Source of the DNA: Candidatus Gastranaerophilales bacterium
Lineage (GTDB): Bacteria; Cyanobacteriota; Vampirovibrionia; Gastranaerophilales; Gastranaerophilaceae
Assembly (NCBI GenBank): GCA_944326535.1
Contig: CALVEJ010000004.1
Span: forward strand, 1 to 52,105
DNA length: 52,105 nucleotides
Direction of reading: 5' to 3'
The notes under the pieces: generated by a model
Database searches by the model: none
Seen by the model: only the letters and a program-made list of their open reading frames with translations
Told to the model about the DNA's origin: nothing
Shown: piece after piece, positions 39,338-48,720 of the stretch
Numbering within the stretch: position 1 is the first letter of the stretch
Layout: the number at the start of each line of letters is the position of its first letter
Position numbers and translations under genes: made by a program

Positions 39338-39565
39338 TGTCCGAGAAAATTTTGCGATAAGAAGGACTCCGTTTTGAGTTGACTAAATGTCAAGTCAAAA
39401 TGGATGGGAAGAGCAAAATTTTTGACAAAGCGAACACGCACAGCGAAGCGAGCAGTAGTGAGCCTGTCTCCGAAGCTTAACAAAGTTAAGCGCAGGTGAG
39501 GACACATTGAAAAGGTGAGCAGTGACGGCTCGAATGCTCGAGGCGGCAGCTGCGACACTAGATTA
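39338..39565 (+). repeat. Dispersed structured repeat, copy 3 (228 bp)
   Basis: It starts TGTCCGAGAAAATTTTGCG and ends GCGACACTAGATTA, 41 bp before the secD ATG. The left stem is AAAATTTTGC with GCAAAATTTT, a changed but still paired version of the AAAAATTCG/CGAATTTTT stem in copy 1. The left hairpin (CCG, TTTTGA, TTGAC loop GTCAA, TCAAAA, TGG) matches the right hairpin of copy 1 with compensating changes. GACAAAGCGAAC, GCTTAAC/GTTAAGC-type and GGACACATTGAAAAGGTGAG blocks follow as in copy 2. A promoter-like TTGATA-15-TATGAT (39312-39338) touches its 5' end. Confidence 0.8.
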
Positions 39566-39606
39566 TACAAAAATACTAGAAATTAAGGGGTATAAGAGAG
39601 GCAAAA

Positions 39607-40914
39607 ATGAACAACAAGAAATTAATGTTTTGGATGATTATTGCGCTTGTTATTGCTGCAGCTTTTGTAATCATCAAAAAACCTACAAAACTGGGATTGG
39701 ATCTTGTCGGCGGTTCAAGAATTGTTCTTGAAGCACAGACAACCGAGACAATTGCAAAAATTACACCTGATATGATGAGCAGTTTGCAGTTTGCAATCGA
39801 AAACAGAGTCAATGCTCTGGGTGTAGCTGAGACCGTTGTACAGCAAAACGGAGAAAAAAGACTGCTGGTTGAAATTCCGAATATTTCCGACCCTGCAAAG
39901 GCAAAAGAATTTTTGGGCGAAACCGCAGAGCTGGAATTTAAAAAACCACTTGACGGAAAATACGGCACGACCGGCTGGGCTCCTACAGGTTTGACAGGTA
40001 AAGATGTAAAAAAAGCATTAATTTCTACAAACCCCGGAGGGCAGTGGGTTGTGTCACTCGAGTTTAATGACAAAGGTACAAAGAAATTCGGTGAATTGAC
40101 TTCAAAAATGGTTGGTCAATCAATGGCCATATTCTTTAACGGAGAAATGCAGTCAGCACCTACAATCCAAGAACCTATTCTGGGCGGACATGCACAGATT
40201 TCAGGAGGAGACACAGGGTTTGCTTATGAAGAAGCAAAGAAAATGGTTGACCTCTTGAATGCCGGTGCATTGCCGGTTCCCGCAAAGATAATAGAAGAAA
40301 GTCTTGTCGGTCCGACTCTCGGTGCTGACAGTATTGCAAAAAGTAAAACAGCAGGCATGATCGGTATCGGTCTTGTTATGTTGTTTATGCTTTTGTATTA
40401 CCGCTTGCCGGGTGCAATTGCCGATGTGGCTTTGCTTATATATTCGGTTCTTGTATTTGCGGTATTCAAAATTGTACCGGTTACTCTGACACTGGCGGGT
40501 ATAGCCGGTTTTATACTGAGTATCGGTATGGCGGTTGATGCGAATATCCTTATTTTTGAAAGAACCAAAGAAGAACTTAAAGCGGGAAGAACTCTCTTTA
40601 CTGCAATAAATGCTGGTTTTGACAGAGCATTCACCTCAATCTTTGATTCTAATATGACTACAATAATTACATGTGTAATTTTATATTTCCTTGGTACTAG
40701 TATCATCAAGGGTTTTGCTTTGACACTGATTATAGGTGTTTTGATTAGTATGTTCACGGCAATTACCGTAACCAAAAACTTTATGCACTTATTGTTCGGT
40801 GCAGGTCAGCTCAAACATCCGGGCTGGTTCGGTATCAAAGAGTCCGAAATAGGCAAAGCTTACGAAGCCAAAGAAACAAAGAAAGAAAAAGCAAAATTCG
40901 GTATTCTTGACTAA
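39607..40914 (+). CDS. secD: Protein translocase subunit SecD
   Basis: A 435-residue SecD, the RND-type membrane partner that uses proton motive force to help Sec-dependent export. An N-terminal membrane helix (LMFWMIIALVIAAAFVI) is followed by the SecD signature LGLDLVGGSRIVLEAQ, a periplasmic P1 region, then five C-terminal helices including GMAVDANILIFERTKEE. The periplasmic part is shorter than in E. coli, as in many non-proteobacteria. AGAGAGG lies upstream. secF follows after 48 bp, so this is a secDF operon. Confidence 0.96.
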   Translation: MNNKKLMFWMIIALVIAAAFVIIKKPTKLGLDLVGGSRIVLEAQTTETIAKITPDMMSSLQFAIENRVNALGVAETVVQQNGEKRLLVEIPNISDPAKAKEFLGETAELEFKKPLDGKYGTTGWAPTGLTGKDVKKALISTNPGGQWVVSLEFNDKGTKKFGELTSKMVGQSMAIFFNGEMQSAPTIQEPILGGHAQISGGDTGFAYEEAKKMVDLLNAGALPVPAKIIEESLVGPTLGADSIAKSKTAGMIGIGLVMLFMLLYYRLPGAIADVALLIYSVLVFAVFKIVPVTLTLAGIAGFILSIGMAVDANILIFERTKEELKAGRTLFTAINAGFDRAFTSIFDSNMTTIITCVILYFLGTSIIKGFALTLIIGVLISMFTAITVTKNFMHLLFGAGQLKHPGWFGIKESEIGKAYEAKETKKEKAKFGILD

Positions 40915-40962
40915 GAACCGGTCAAAGTTTGAAATTATAAAAACACAAGGAGAAAAAATATA

Positions 40963-41955
40963 ATGAGTGAAACAGTTTTACATCAACACAAATGGATTGA
41001 TGTCGTAAAATACAGATGGGTATGGTTCGGACTGTCTTTGCTGCTCGTCGTACCCGGCGTTGTTGCTATGATATATTCGATGGTTACTTATCCGACACAT
41101 TTCCCGGTAAAAGTTGGTATTGATTTCACCGGAGGTACTATCACACAGTATTCCGTTACAAAGGATGTACCTAACAGCGAAATTGAAACATTGAGAACAA
41201 AACTGATAAAAGAGGGGATAGAAAACCCTGTTATACAGGTTCTTAAGACAAACAATGCCATTTCAAAAGCAGAAAAGCTGAATGCAACAACTGTAATTTC
41301 TGTAAAAACAGCTTTCAAAAGCAACGACAAAACATCAGAACAAAAAATTGCAAATGTAATCAAGGCAGATTACCCTTCAGCAGAACTGGTTCAGGTTAGT
41401 TCAATCGGACCTTCTCTCGGTAAAGAACTTTTTACAAACTCATTATATGCGCTGGGTTTGGCGTTTTTGGGTATTGTTGTGTATCTTTCTTTTAGATTTC
41501 AGCTTGATTATGCGGTAATCGCTCTTGTCTCTTTAGCGCATGATGCATTGTTTGTACTGGGATTTTTCTCTATTCTCGGTATATTCTTTGATGTACATAT
41601 TGATGCTTTGTTTATTACGGCAGTATTGACGGTTATCGGTTTTTCAAACCACGATACAATTGTTGTGTTTGACAGAATCAGAGAAAACTGCAGATTTCTT
41701 GCAAAAAAAGCGTCATTCCCTGAAATCGTTAATGCCAGTGTAAATCAGACTCTTGCAAGAAGTATTAACACTTCTTTGACAACATTGATTACACTTTGTG
41801 CTTTATACATTTTTGGCGGAGAAACAACAAAAGAGTTTGTTCTTGCAATGATAGTCGGTATTGCTATCGGTACATACTCAAGTATTTTCTTTGCATCCAC
41901 ACTGCTTGACTGGTGGAGAGAAAGACAGGAAAAAGCAAAGGGAGCGGCTGCATAA
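40963..41955 (+). CDS. secF: Protein translocase subunit SecF
   Basis: A 330-residue SecF with six predicted membrane helices: the first near residue 20 (WVWFGLSLLLVVPGVVAMIY), a periplasmic loop with GIDFTGGTITQYS, and a C-terminal membrane bundle with FSNHDTIVVFDRIREN and NTSLTTLITLCAL. It works in complex with SecD. CAAGGAG precedes the ATG. The XRE gene starts 1 bp after its stop, suggesting that gene belongs to the operon. Confidence 0.96.
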   Translation: MSETVLHQHKWIDVVKYRWVWFGLSLLLVVPGVVAMIYSMVTYPTHFPVKVGIDFTGGTITQYSVTKDVPNSEIETLRTKLIKEGIENPVIQVLKTNNAISKAEKLNATTVISVKTAFKSNDKTSEQKIANVIKADYPSAELVQVSSIGPSLGKELFTNSLYALGLAFLGIVVYLSFRFQLDYAVIALVSLAHDALFVLGFFSILGIFFDVHIDALFITAVLTVIGFSNHDTIVVFDRIRENCRFLAKKASFPEIVNASVNQTLARSINTSLTTLITLCALYIFGGETTKEFVLAMIVGIAIGTYSSIFFASTLLDWWRERQEKAKGAAA

Positions 41956-41956
41956 T

Positions 41957-42391
41957 ATGACAGAAAACAGTGCAAACAAAGAAAAATCTCTTGCACTCTT
42001 TGTTTCCGAAACAAGGGAAAAAATCGGTTTATCTCAGACAGGGCTGGCAAAAAAGTCAGCTCTGTCTTTAAAAATTATAGAAGAAATAGAAAGCGGGCAA
42101 GAGCTTTTTCTTGCTTCAACAATACGTCAAAAGCTTGCAAACGGCTTAAAACTCAAACCCGCAGACATAAAAAAATATGAAAAACATCCTGATCTTTCGC
42201 TGCTTCCTGACACAGAGGCTGCGGTATTTATCAAAAATCAAATACTTGCTCACAATGTAGAAGATTTGGAGTGTCCTGTCTGCGGTTCAAAACTTATTAC
42301 AAGAATTGCAAAAATGTACGATCTTGAGGATAATCTTATACTTGTTCCCAAAGCAAGATGCACAAAATGTCCGTTCCAGATTAAAGGCTAG
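41957..42391 (+). CDS. XRE-type HTH protein with C-terminal zinc ribbon
   Basis: A 144-residue protein. Residues ~10-70 form an XRE/Cro helix-turn-helix (VSETREKIGLSQTGLAKKSA, then EEIESGQELF). The end carries a zinc ribbon with two CxxC pairs (LECPVCGSKLI and ARCTKCPF). The start at 41957 follows the secF stop by one base; an upstream in-frame ATG lies inside secF and is unlikely. Co-transcription with secDF suggests a link with export or envelope state, but this is inference. The stop overlaps the convergent PHP gene by four bases. Confidence 0.8.
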   Translation: MTENSANKEKSLALFVSETREKIGLSQTGLAKKSALSLKIIEEIESGQELFLASTIRQKLANGLKLKPADIKKYEKHPDLSLLPDTEAAVFIKNQILAHNVEDLECPVCGSKLITRIAKMYDLEDNLILVPKARCTKCPFQIKG

Positions 42392-43041
42392 AAAATACTT
42401 TCAATTTCTCCGTGGGAGTCGGAGCCGCCAGTCATAATCAGGTTGTATTTTTGAGCTATTTTTTTGACGGTATCCGCTTTGTGAAATTTTATTATTCCTC
42501 TGTGTCTTCTGTATGGATAAAAGACTTCTATGCCGTCAAGACCAAGATTAATTAATGTTTTTACAAAATAATCAAGACTGATTGCCCAGTAACATGCAGG
42601 ATGCGCCAAAACAGCAAGACCGCCCGCTTTGTGAATGATTTTTATTACATCTTTCGGATGTCTGTGATTGAAAAGTCTTACGATATCTGCTTCTGTCTCT
42701 TTTTTTGTCTTTGCACATATGCTCAAGAGCTCTTCATTAAAGACATCTATTCCGTATCCGAGAATGTGGACAAGAACACCTCTGTACCAGCAGTCAAATT
42801 CGATTGCCGGCAAAATCTTTATTCCTTTAGCATTGCATTCTTTTTGATGTCCCTCAACCGTATTGTGATCTGCTATTGCAATGAGTTTATACTTTTTGTT
42901 TTTTGCATCTTCAACAAGTTGTTCAAAAGACAGCTTTCCGTCAGAGCATGATGAATGCATATGAAGATCTGTCCCGTTACGAAAGTCATTTTCGGTTAAG
43001 CTGTTTAATATTTCTCTGATATTATTGTCTTGTCCGTTCAT
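42388..43041 (-). CDS. PHP-domain metal-dependent phosphoesterase
   Basis: A 217-residue PHP protein of the YciV/TrpH type. Metal ligands fit the family: DLHMHSSCSDGKLS, ADHNT, LPAIEFD, a HPAC His and SDSHGE near the C-terminus. YciV-type members act as 5'-3' exonucleases or 3',5'-nucleotide phosphatases; the specific substrate cannot be read. It is somewhat shorter than E. coli YciV and lacks its insertion. No clear ribosome site precedes the ATG. It lies alone between convergent and divergent neighbours. Confidence 0.88.
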   Translation of the reverse strand: MNGQDNNIREILNSLTENDFRNGTDLHMHSSCSDGKLSFEQLVEDAKNKKYKLIAIADHNTVEGHQKECNAKGIKILPAIEFDCWYRGVLVHILGYGIDVFNEELLSICAKTKKETEADIVRLFNHRHPKDVIKIIHKAGGLAVLAHPACYWAISLDYFVKTLINLGLDGIEVFYPYRRHRGIIKFHKADTVKKIAQKYNLIMTGGSDSHGEIESIF

Positions 43042-43080
43042 AATTACATGTTAATATAAACATAATTACGAGGGAAAATA

Positions 43081-44070
43081 ATGGCAAAAAAAGATAAAGC
43101 AAATATTCTTGCGGATGTATTCAAGATATTTGCAAACGGTACAAAATTATACTTTTTGAATTTTGAAAAGTTTTTCAGATATCTGGCTTTTCCCATTTTT
43201 GGACAGATAATAGGGATTGTTTTGATTTTTGCGGCTTCTTATGTTTTTACCGTTCATATTTCATCTTTGACAACAAAAAGCCCTGTATTTGACAACATAC
43301 CGTTAGTCTTTTTTCTGCTGATTGTACTTACACTGCCCGGCTTTTTTATATTTTGCAAGGCATTTTGGGAATACCTGATAGCAATGGCATCATTGAACTC
43401 TATGGCAAGCACTCTTCTTGAAGGCGGAAAATTGGATGATACTGGAATTCATGCTGAACTTATCAAAAGAAGAAGCGGTTCTTATATTCTCTTTTTGTTC
43501 TTGATTTCTATAATTTATCTTGTGCTTTCGTTTCCGATATTGTGGGGATTGCTGGTAATAGTTTTTGTATATCTTTCTTTGTGTTTTCAGGTGTTTGCAC
43601 TGGAAGAAGACAGGGGAGCTTTTGATGCTGTAAAAGCGGGAATAAATCATGTTAAGTTTAACTTTCTAAAAACAGCTCTTCTTCTTATTCTTTTGGGAGT
43701 GGTCACATACTGGCTTGTACCCGGATTAATTTGCTGGGGATTTAAAACAGGAGACTTGACCGGATTTTTCTCTTTCCCTGTTGAACAGTATGTCAGGATG
43801 CTGCCTATAGACGATTTTAACTCAATTCTTGCTTCGGCGCATATTCCATACCGGTTGAAAAGTTATGTAATAGCACAAGAAATAGTTCTTGCTTTCGTGT
43901 CATTTGCTGTTATCGGATTTTCTCTTCCCTTAAGATGCATCTGCTGTACACAGCTTTATAAAGAAATAAATAAAAGAAATTATGCAGGGAAAATTGCAGC
44001 GGAAAAACTTGCACAAAGAGCGGGAAAACCTTCTAAAAGAAAAATAAAAGAAGAGGATGACGAAGACTAA
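43081..44070 (+). CDS. Polytopic membrane protein of unknown function
   Basis: A 329-residue protein with about six membrane helices (around residues 35-60, 75-100, 135-165, 200-220 and 265-290) and a basic then acidic cytoplasmic tail (KPSKRKIKEEDDED). GAGGG precedes the ATG. It has the same general layout as the membrane protein at 46865, with N-terminal helices, a charged loop with AAAS/GGKLDD and a final Tyr/Lys-rich tail, but the similarity is weak. It is translationally coupled to the 72-residue zinc-ribbon gene (TAATG overlap). The family is not recognised. Confidence 0.8.
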   Translation: MAKKDKANILADVFKIFANGTKLYFLNFEKFFRYLAFPIFGQIIGIVLIFAASYVFTVHISSLTTKSPVFDNIPLVFFLLIVLTLPGFFIFCKAFWEYLIAMASLNSMASTLLEGGKLDDTGIHAELIKRRSGSYILFLFLISIIYLVLSFPILWGLLVIVFVYLSLCFQVFALEEDRGAFDAVKAGINHVKFNFLKTALLLILLGVVTYWLVPGLICWGFKTGDLTGFFSFPVEQYVRMLPIDDFNSILASAHIPYRLKSYVIAQEIVLAFVSFAVIGFSLPLRCICCTQLYKEINKRNYAGKIAAEKLAQRAGKPSKRKIKEEDDED

Positions 44071-44288
44071 TGTTTGTCTGTAAAAATTGTAAATCCATAG
44101 ACAAATTTGAACTCATGTTTGCTCCGGACTATAAAGGGGCAAAGAATTTTAAGTGGGAATACAATAAAAACGGAGACATTGTAATAACAGTTGACGGTTA
44201 TACTTTTATACCGGATTTGAATTTTATGAATACCCATGCCGTATGCAGATATTGCGGTCAGATTTATATGTGGGATTACAAAAACTAA
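44070..44288 (+). CDS. Small zinc-ribbon-like protein (72 aa)
   Basis: A 72-residue protein with CKNC near the N-terminus (FVCKNCKSIDKFELM) and CRYC near the C-terminus (AVCRYCGQIYMW), four cysteines placed as a zinc ribbon, with beta-strand-like sequence between. Its ATG shares one base with the stop of the membrane protein gene (TAATG), so translation is coupled. Function unknown; it may be a partner of that membrane protein. Confidence 0.75.
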   Translation: MFVCKNCKSIDKFELMFAPDYKGAKNFKWEYNKNGDIVITVDGYTFIPDLNFMNTHAVCRYCGQIYMWDYKN

Positions 44289-44335
44289 TCCCGCAATATC
44301 TTTGATTATATAGCTCCCGTTTTACGAACAAATAT

Positions 44336-45088
44336 TTACAGCTGAACTTTATCCATTACTTCATCAGGAATATCAAAGTTCGAATATACATTTTGAACAT
44401 CGTCATGTTCTTCAAGTTTGTCCATCAATAACAGAATCATTTTTGCAGTTTTTTCATCCGTAATTTCAAGAGTGTTTTGCGGAATTTTTGTAAGCTCTGC
44501 AGTTTTGTGTTTAAAGCCGGCTTTTTCAAGACCCTCTACAACACTCTGGAAACTGTCAGGTGTAGTAATAACTTTGTATTCGTCATCTTCATCCACAAAA
44601 TCATCAGCACCGGCATTGATTGCTTCGTTGAACAGCTGTTCATAATCAACTTCATCTTTGTCAAATGTTACAACACCGGCATCTTTGAACATCCAGCCTA
44701 CGCATCCTGTTTCTCCAAGGTTTCCGTTGAATTTTGTGAAAAAGCTTCTGATATCGCCTGCGGTACGGTTTCTGTTATCGGTCATTGCCTCAACAATTAC
44801 CGCAACGCCGCCTGCCCCGTATCCTTCGTAGGTGAGTTCTTCATAGTTTTCGCCTGCACCTGCGCCGACACCTTTTTCAATTGCTCTTTTGATATTGTCG
44901 TTTGGCAAACCGCCTGCTTTTGCCTTTTCAATAGCAGTTCTCAAACGGAAATTGCCTGCAGGGTCGCCGCCGCCCATTTTTGCTGCTACTATAATTTCTC
45001 TTGAATATTTTTGGAAAGCCACGCCTCTTTGTGCATCGACTTTGGCTTTTTTGTGTTTAATTGTTGACCATTTTGAGTGTCCTGACAT
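44336..45088 (-). CDS. yebC: YebC/TACO1-family protein
   Basis: A 250-residue YebC-family protein with the hallmark N-terminus [20 protein letters not shown] and [20 protein letters not shown], then [20 protein letters not shown]. Family members were annotated as transcription regulators; the TACO1 and YebC2 members act in translation elongation at difficult motifs. AAGGAA precedes the ATG. It is 20 bp downstream of ilvD in the same direction and probably co-transcribed with it. Confidence 0.95.
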   Translation of the reverse strand: MSGHSKWSTIKHKKAKVDAQRGVAFQKYSREIIVAAKMGGGDPAGNFRLRTAIEKAKAGGLPNDNIKRAIEKGVGAGAGENYEELTYEGYGAGGVAVIVEAMTDNRNRTAGDIRSFFTKFNGNLGETGCVGWMFKDAGVVTFDKDEVDYEQLFNEAINAGADDFVDEDDEYKVITTPDSFQSVVEGLEKAGFKHKTAELTKIPQNTLEITDEKTAKMILLLMDKLEEHDDVQNVYSNFDIPDEVMDKVQL

Positions 45089-45108
45089 ATATATTTTCCT
45101 TTATTAAT

Positions 45109-46767
45109 CTATAACGTTACAGCACCTGAGTTGGCGCTCTGTACAATTTTTGCATATTTTGCAAGATATCCCTTTACTTCTTTAGGTTGTGGCGCAATAA
45201 AGTTTTTGCGGCGTTGTTCAAGCTCTTCGTCCGAAACAAGAAGTTCTATACTTCTTTTAGGTATATCTATTTTAATTTTATCACCGTTTTTAATCAAGCC
45301 TATAATTCCGCCCATTGCCGCTTCAGGACAAATGTGTCCCACGCACAGACCTCTTGTTCCGCCTGAAAAACGTCCGTCCGTAATCAAAGCAACTTTTGCA
45401 CCGAGTCCTTTACCTACAAGCATCGAAGTCGGAGCAAGCATCTCTCTCATGCCGGGTCCGCCTTTGGGTCCTTCGTAGCAGATTACTACAACATCACCCT
45501 CTTTTATACGGTCTTTGTCTATTGCTTCCATTGTTTCTTCTTCGGAATTAAATACCTTTGCACTGCCTTCAAAAGTTAACGCCGAAGGATCAACGCCGGA
45601 AATTTTGATAACAGCGCCGTCTTTTGCCAGATTGCCTTTTAAAATTCCAAGTCCGGGATTTGAGGTAATCGGGTTATCCAGCGTGTGGATAATTGAGTTG
45701 TCAGCCCAGGCATGTTTGGCTATTTCGCTGATTTTTAAGCCAGATACGCCTTTTGTGTCTTTAAATTCCGGAGTTTTGCCGTAAAGTGTTTTTAAAACAG
45801 CCGGTATGCCGCCTGCATTGTGCAAATCTGTCATAGTCGGAAGTGCGGACGGGTCGAGTTTAATTATTTGAGGAATTTTGTAGCTCAATTCATCAAAATC
45901 ATCGAGTGTAATTTTAATCCCGCCCGAGTTTGCTATAGCCAGAAGGTGAAGAATTGAGTTTGTGGAACCACCGAGCGCAAGGTCCGTTACAATTGCATTT
46001 CTCAAAGAATCACGTGTGATAATGTCTGACGGCTTAATGTCTTTTTTTACAAGTTCAACAACCCTCATGCCGGAGTCAAAAGCAATTTGTTTTTTCTTAG
46101 CTGAAACCGCCGATGCCGTTGCGCAAAACGGAAGACTCATTCCCATAACTTCCGTCAGACAAGCCATTGTGTTGGCAGTATAAAGTCCCTGACAGGAACC
46201 TGCTGACGGGCAGCACTCTTCTTCCATTTCATGCAGGCGTTCTTCTGTGATTTTGCCTGCAGATAGTTTTCCTATGGCTTCAAAAGAACCTCTTATCATT
46301 GTTAAAACTTCATTTTTTGAACAACCGTCCATCATCGGACCTGCCGTTACAACAATACAAGGAATATCAAGTCTTAAAGCGGCAATCAGCATTCCGGGTG
46401 TTATTTTGTCGCAGTTTGTAAGAAGAACAAGACCATCCAGCTGATGTGCCTGAGCAACCGTTTCTACACAATCCGCTATCAAATCACGGGACGGCAGCGA
46501 GTATTTCATTCCGCAATGTCCCATTGCAATTCCGTCGCATACAGCGGGGACGCCAAATATAAAAGCCTGTCCCCCGCCTGTGTGGATACCTTTTTCTATC
46601 TGTCGTTCAAGATCTCTCATTCCGGCATGACCGGGGACCAGATCTGAGAAGGAACTGGCTATGCCGATAAACGGTCTTTTTAATCCTTCTTTAGAAACAC
46701 CCGCCGCATAGAGCAATGAACGATGAGGTGCTTTGTGTATACCTTTTTTTACGCTGTCACTTCTCAT
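45109..46767 (-). CDS. ilvD: Dihydroxy-acid dehydratase
   Basis: A 552-residue IlvD, the Fe-S dehydratase of branched-chain amino acid synthesis (2,3-dihydroxyisovalerate to 2-oxoisovalerate). Fe-S ligands are in [11 protein letters not shown] and [17 protein letters not shown]; the C-terminal [15 protein letters not shown] segment is typical. Length is normal. GGGATAATAAATT precedes the ATG. No other ilv gene is nearby. Its product is also the substrate of LeuA, so the enzyme at 28639 could be a pathway partner, though it is unlinked. Confidence 0.97.
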   Translation of the reverse strand: MRSDSVKKGIHKAPHRSLLYAAGVSKEGLKRPFIGIASSFSDLVPGHAGMRDLERQIEKGIHTGGGQAFIFGVPAVCDGIAMGHCGMKYSLPSRDLIADCVETVAQAHQLDGLVLLTNCDKITPGMLIAALRLDIPCIVVTAGPMMDGCSKNEVLTMIRGSFEAIGKLSAGKITEERLHEMEEECCPSAGSCQGLYTANTMACLTEVMGMSLPFCATASAVSAKKKQIAFDSGMRVVELVKKDIKPSDIITRDSLRNAIVTDLALGGSTNSILHLLAIANSGGIKITLDDFDELSYKIPQIIKLDPSALPTMTDLHNAGGIPAVLKTLYGKTPEFKDTKGVSGLKISEIAKHAWADNSIIHTLDNPITSNPGLGILKGNLAKDGAVIKISGVDPSALTFEGSAKVFNSEEETMEAIDKDRIKEGDVVVICYEGPKGGPGMREMLAPTSMLVGKGLGAKVALITDGRFSGGTRGLCVGHICPEAAMGGIIGLIKNGDKIKIDIPKRSIELLVSDEELEQRRKNFIAPQPKEVKGYLAKYAKIVQSANSGAVTL

Positions 46768-46849
46768 AATTTATTATCCCGCTTTTTTACTGTCCTGCCA
46801 TATTAGACCGATTATTATAAAAAATTATACTACAAGTTTCCAAATAATG

Positions 46850-46858
46850 TGATATAAT
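46850..46858 (+). promoter_or_regulatory. Extended -10 placing the start point at the ATG of 46865
   Basis: TGATATAAT ends only six bases before the ATG, so transcription is expected to start at or within a base or two of it. No ribosome site is present between them, consistent with a leaderless message. Confidence 0.5.
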
Positions 46859-46864
46859 CCAGTA

Positions 46865-47731
46865 ATGAGCTTAAGTGACAAAAATTTTATACAAAAGGCT
46901 TTTGACATAACAAAAGAAAATATAATTCTTGCGCAGCCTTTGATTATTTTTATGATTGTGTTGAGCTTTACACTTGCCGGACTAGCAATGCAGGCAAACA
47001 GATCTTCTTATATGGTGTTTTCTGTTGCAAATATACTGCTTTGTACAGCCTTTTTTGCCGGCTGGTGCTATATGATAAAGCAGGGAATATATCTGGATAA
47101 ACGAGTTCAAAACGGTGAATATAAAAAATCAGAAGAAAGAGCGGCTGCTTCAATGGCACTGGGAAAAGAATTTTTTCCGGGAGTAGGAGAATATTTTCTT
47201 CCCATTACATTAACTGCAGCAGTATATTCAATTGTTTTTTTCTCAGCGGCTTTTTTATTTTACAAACTGGGGCTAAATATCCTTCCTCATCCGCATCTTG
47301 ATTTGAACAAACTGTATGCGGTGATGAATTCTTCTCCTGTGGAAATGCAAAAGTTTGTATACAGTTTGAGCTATGAGCAGCTCAGAGCAATAAATCTCTG
47401 GGTGCTATATGCTTTCAGTGTTTTTTGTGCATTGACGTTTGTGACAATGTTCTGGATACCGGCAGTGTTTGATACAAATCCGGACAAGAAAGAATTCTTT
47501 TTGTGGTCGCCTTTTTTGTCCTTCAAAAGAAATGTTGTTTTTCTTTTAAAAAATTTCTTCGGTTCTGCAGGAATTCTTGTCTTTTTGTTTGTTCTGAACA
47601 TTATATTGTCTTTGTTCAGTATTATTTTTAATCTAAATATTATTCTTTCCATTGTAGGATTGATTATCTCTTTTTATTTTATGACGTACGCAATAGTTTT
47701 GATATTCTTGTACTATGAAGAACGAAAATAA
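46865..47731 (+). CDS. Polytopic membrane protein of unknown function
   Basis: A 288-residue membrane protein with about six helices (PLIIFMIVLSFTLAGLAM, SVANILLCTAFFAGWCYM, ITLTAAVYSIVFFSAAFLFY, LWVLYAFSVFCALTFVTMFW, SAGILVFLFVLNIILSLFSI and a final one) and an N-terminal amphipathic segment. The loop after helix 2 is charged (KSEERAAASMALGKEF). It resembles the membrane protein at 43081 in layout. The message may be leaderless. The 3' end overlaps miaA by 17 bp, so the two are likely co-transcribed. Family not recognised. Confidence 0.8.
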   Translation: MSLSDKNFIQKAFDITKENIILAQPLIIFMIVLSFTLAGLAMQANRSSYMVFSVANILLCTAFFAGWCYMIKQGIYLDKRVQNGEYKKSEERAAASMALGKEFFPGVGEYFLPITLTAAVYSIVFFSAAFLFYKLGLNILPHPHLDLNKLYAVMNSSPVEMQKFVYSLSYEQLRAINLWVLYAFSVFCALTFVTMFWIPAVFDTNPDKKEFFLWSPFLSFKRNVVFLLKNFFGSAGILVFLFVLNIILSLFSIIFNLNIILSIVGLIISFYFMTYAIVLIFLYYEERK

Positions 47732-48659
47732 AAAGAAGGTAATAGCGCTGACCGGTCCCACTGCATCTGGCAAGACTGCCCTGGCGGTTGAAATTGCAAA
47801 ATTTCTTGATACAGAGATAATATCTGCTGATTCAAGACAGATATTCAAAGAGTTTGATATTGCTACGGCAAAACCATCCGTAAACGAAATGCAGGGTATA
47901 AAACACCATCTCATTGATGTTGTAAATCCGGATGAAGAGTTTACTGTGGCTGATTTTGCAGACAGAGCCTCAAAAATCATGGAAAATCTGTTTGAACGGG
48001 GAAAAACTCCGGTTGTTGCCGGAGGAACCGGTCTGTATTTTCGCATATTGCTTGAAAATTATGACATGCCCCGTGTTGCTCCCGACAAAGAACTGAGGGA
48101 AGAACTCAAAAACATTGAAAAAGCCAAAGGTACAGAAGCCCTTTACAATATGCTCAAAAAGCTTGATCCTGTATTGGCTGAGAAAATGCATCCGAACAAC
48201 ACTGTAAAAATAATCAGAGCCATTGAGGTATGCAAAACTTTGAATATTCCTATGTCTCAGGCACAAAAGAAAAAGCCGCCTTTGTATGATATAAAATGGT
48301 TCGGACTGGGACATTTAAACGGACCGGACAGGCAATTTCTCTACGACAGAATAGACAAACGTGTTGATATTATGCTTGAAAAAGGTCTGGAAGCTGAAGC
48401 AAGATATTTGTATGAAAAATACGGTAAAATTTCCAGCCTGATGAACACGATAGGTTATCAGGAGTTTGTTGAATACTTTGACGGTAATTTGACATATGAT
48501 ACGGCTGTTGAAAAGATAAAACAGAATACCCGCAGGTATGCCAAAAGGCAGTTGACATGGTTCAGACAGAATTCTGAAATTCAATGGCTGGATATCAAGG
48601 GTTGTTCGGTGCAGGATATTTTTGATAAAATCAAATCAAATGCTTTGCAAAACTTTTAA
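47715..48659 (+). CDS. miaA: tRNA dimethylallyltransferase
   Basis: A 314-residue MiaA, which attaches a dimethylallyl group to A37 of tRNAs reading UNN codons. Motifs: P-loop GPTASGKTALA, ISADSRQIFKEFDIATAKPS, GGTGLYFRILLE, and the C-terminal NTRRYAKRQLTWFRQN. Length is normal. No ribosome site of its own is obvious, and the 17-bp overlap with the preceding membrane gene suggests coupled translation. Confidence 0.96.
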   Translation: MKNENKKKVIALTGPTASGKTALAVEIAKFLDTEIISADSRQIFKEFDIATAKPSVNEMQGIKHHLIDVVNPDEEFTVADFADRASKIMENLFERGKTPVVAGGTGLYFRILLENYDMPRVAPDKELREELKNIEKAKGTEALYNMLKKLDPVLAEKMHPNNTVKIIRAIEVCKTLNIPMSQAQKKKPPLYDIKWFGLGHLNGPDRQFLYDRIDKRVDIMLEKGLEAEARYLYEKYGKISSLMNTIGYQEFVEYFDGNLTYDTAVEKIKQNTRRYAKRQLTWFRQNSEIQWLDIKGCSVQDIFDKIKSNALQNF

Positions 48660-48720
48660 ATTGTGAAACAATAGGATAAAAAAGTTGTTTTCTCATCATT
48701 TATTATGAAAGGATAAAATT

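Noticed and set aside
46865-47731. Clear paralogy between the membrane proteins at 43081 and 46865
   Set aside because: Layout is similar but residue-level similarity is too weak to claim by eye; I only note the resemblance.
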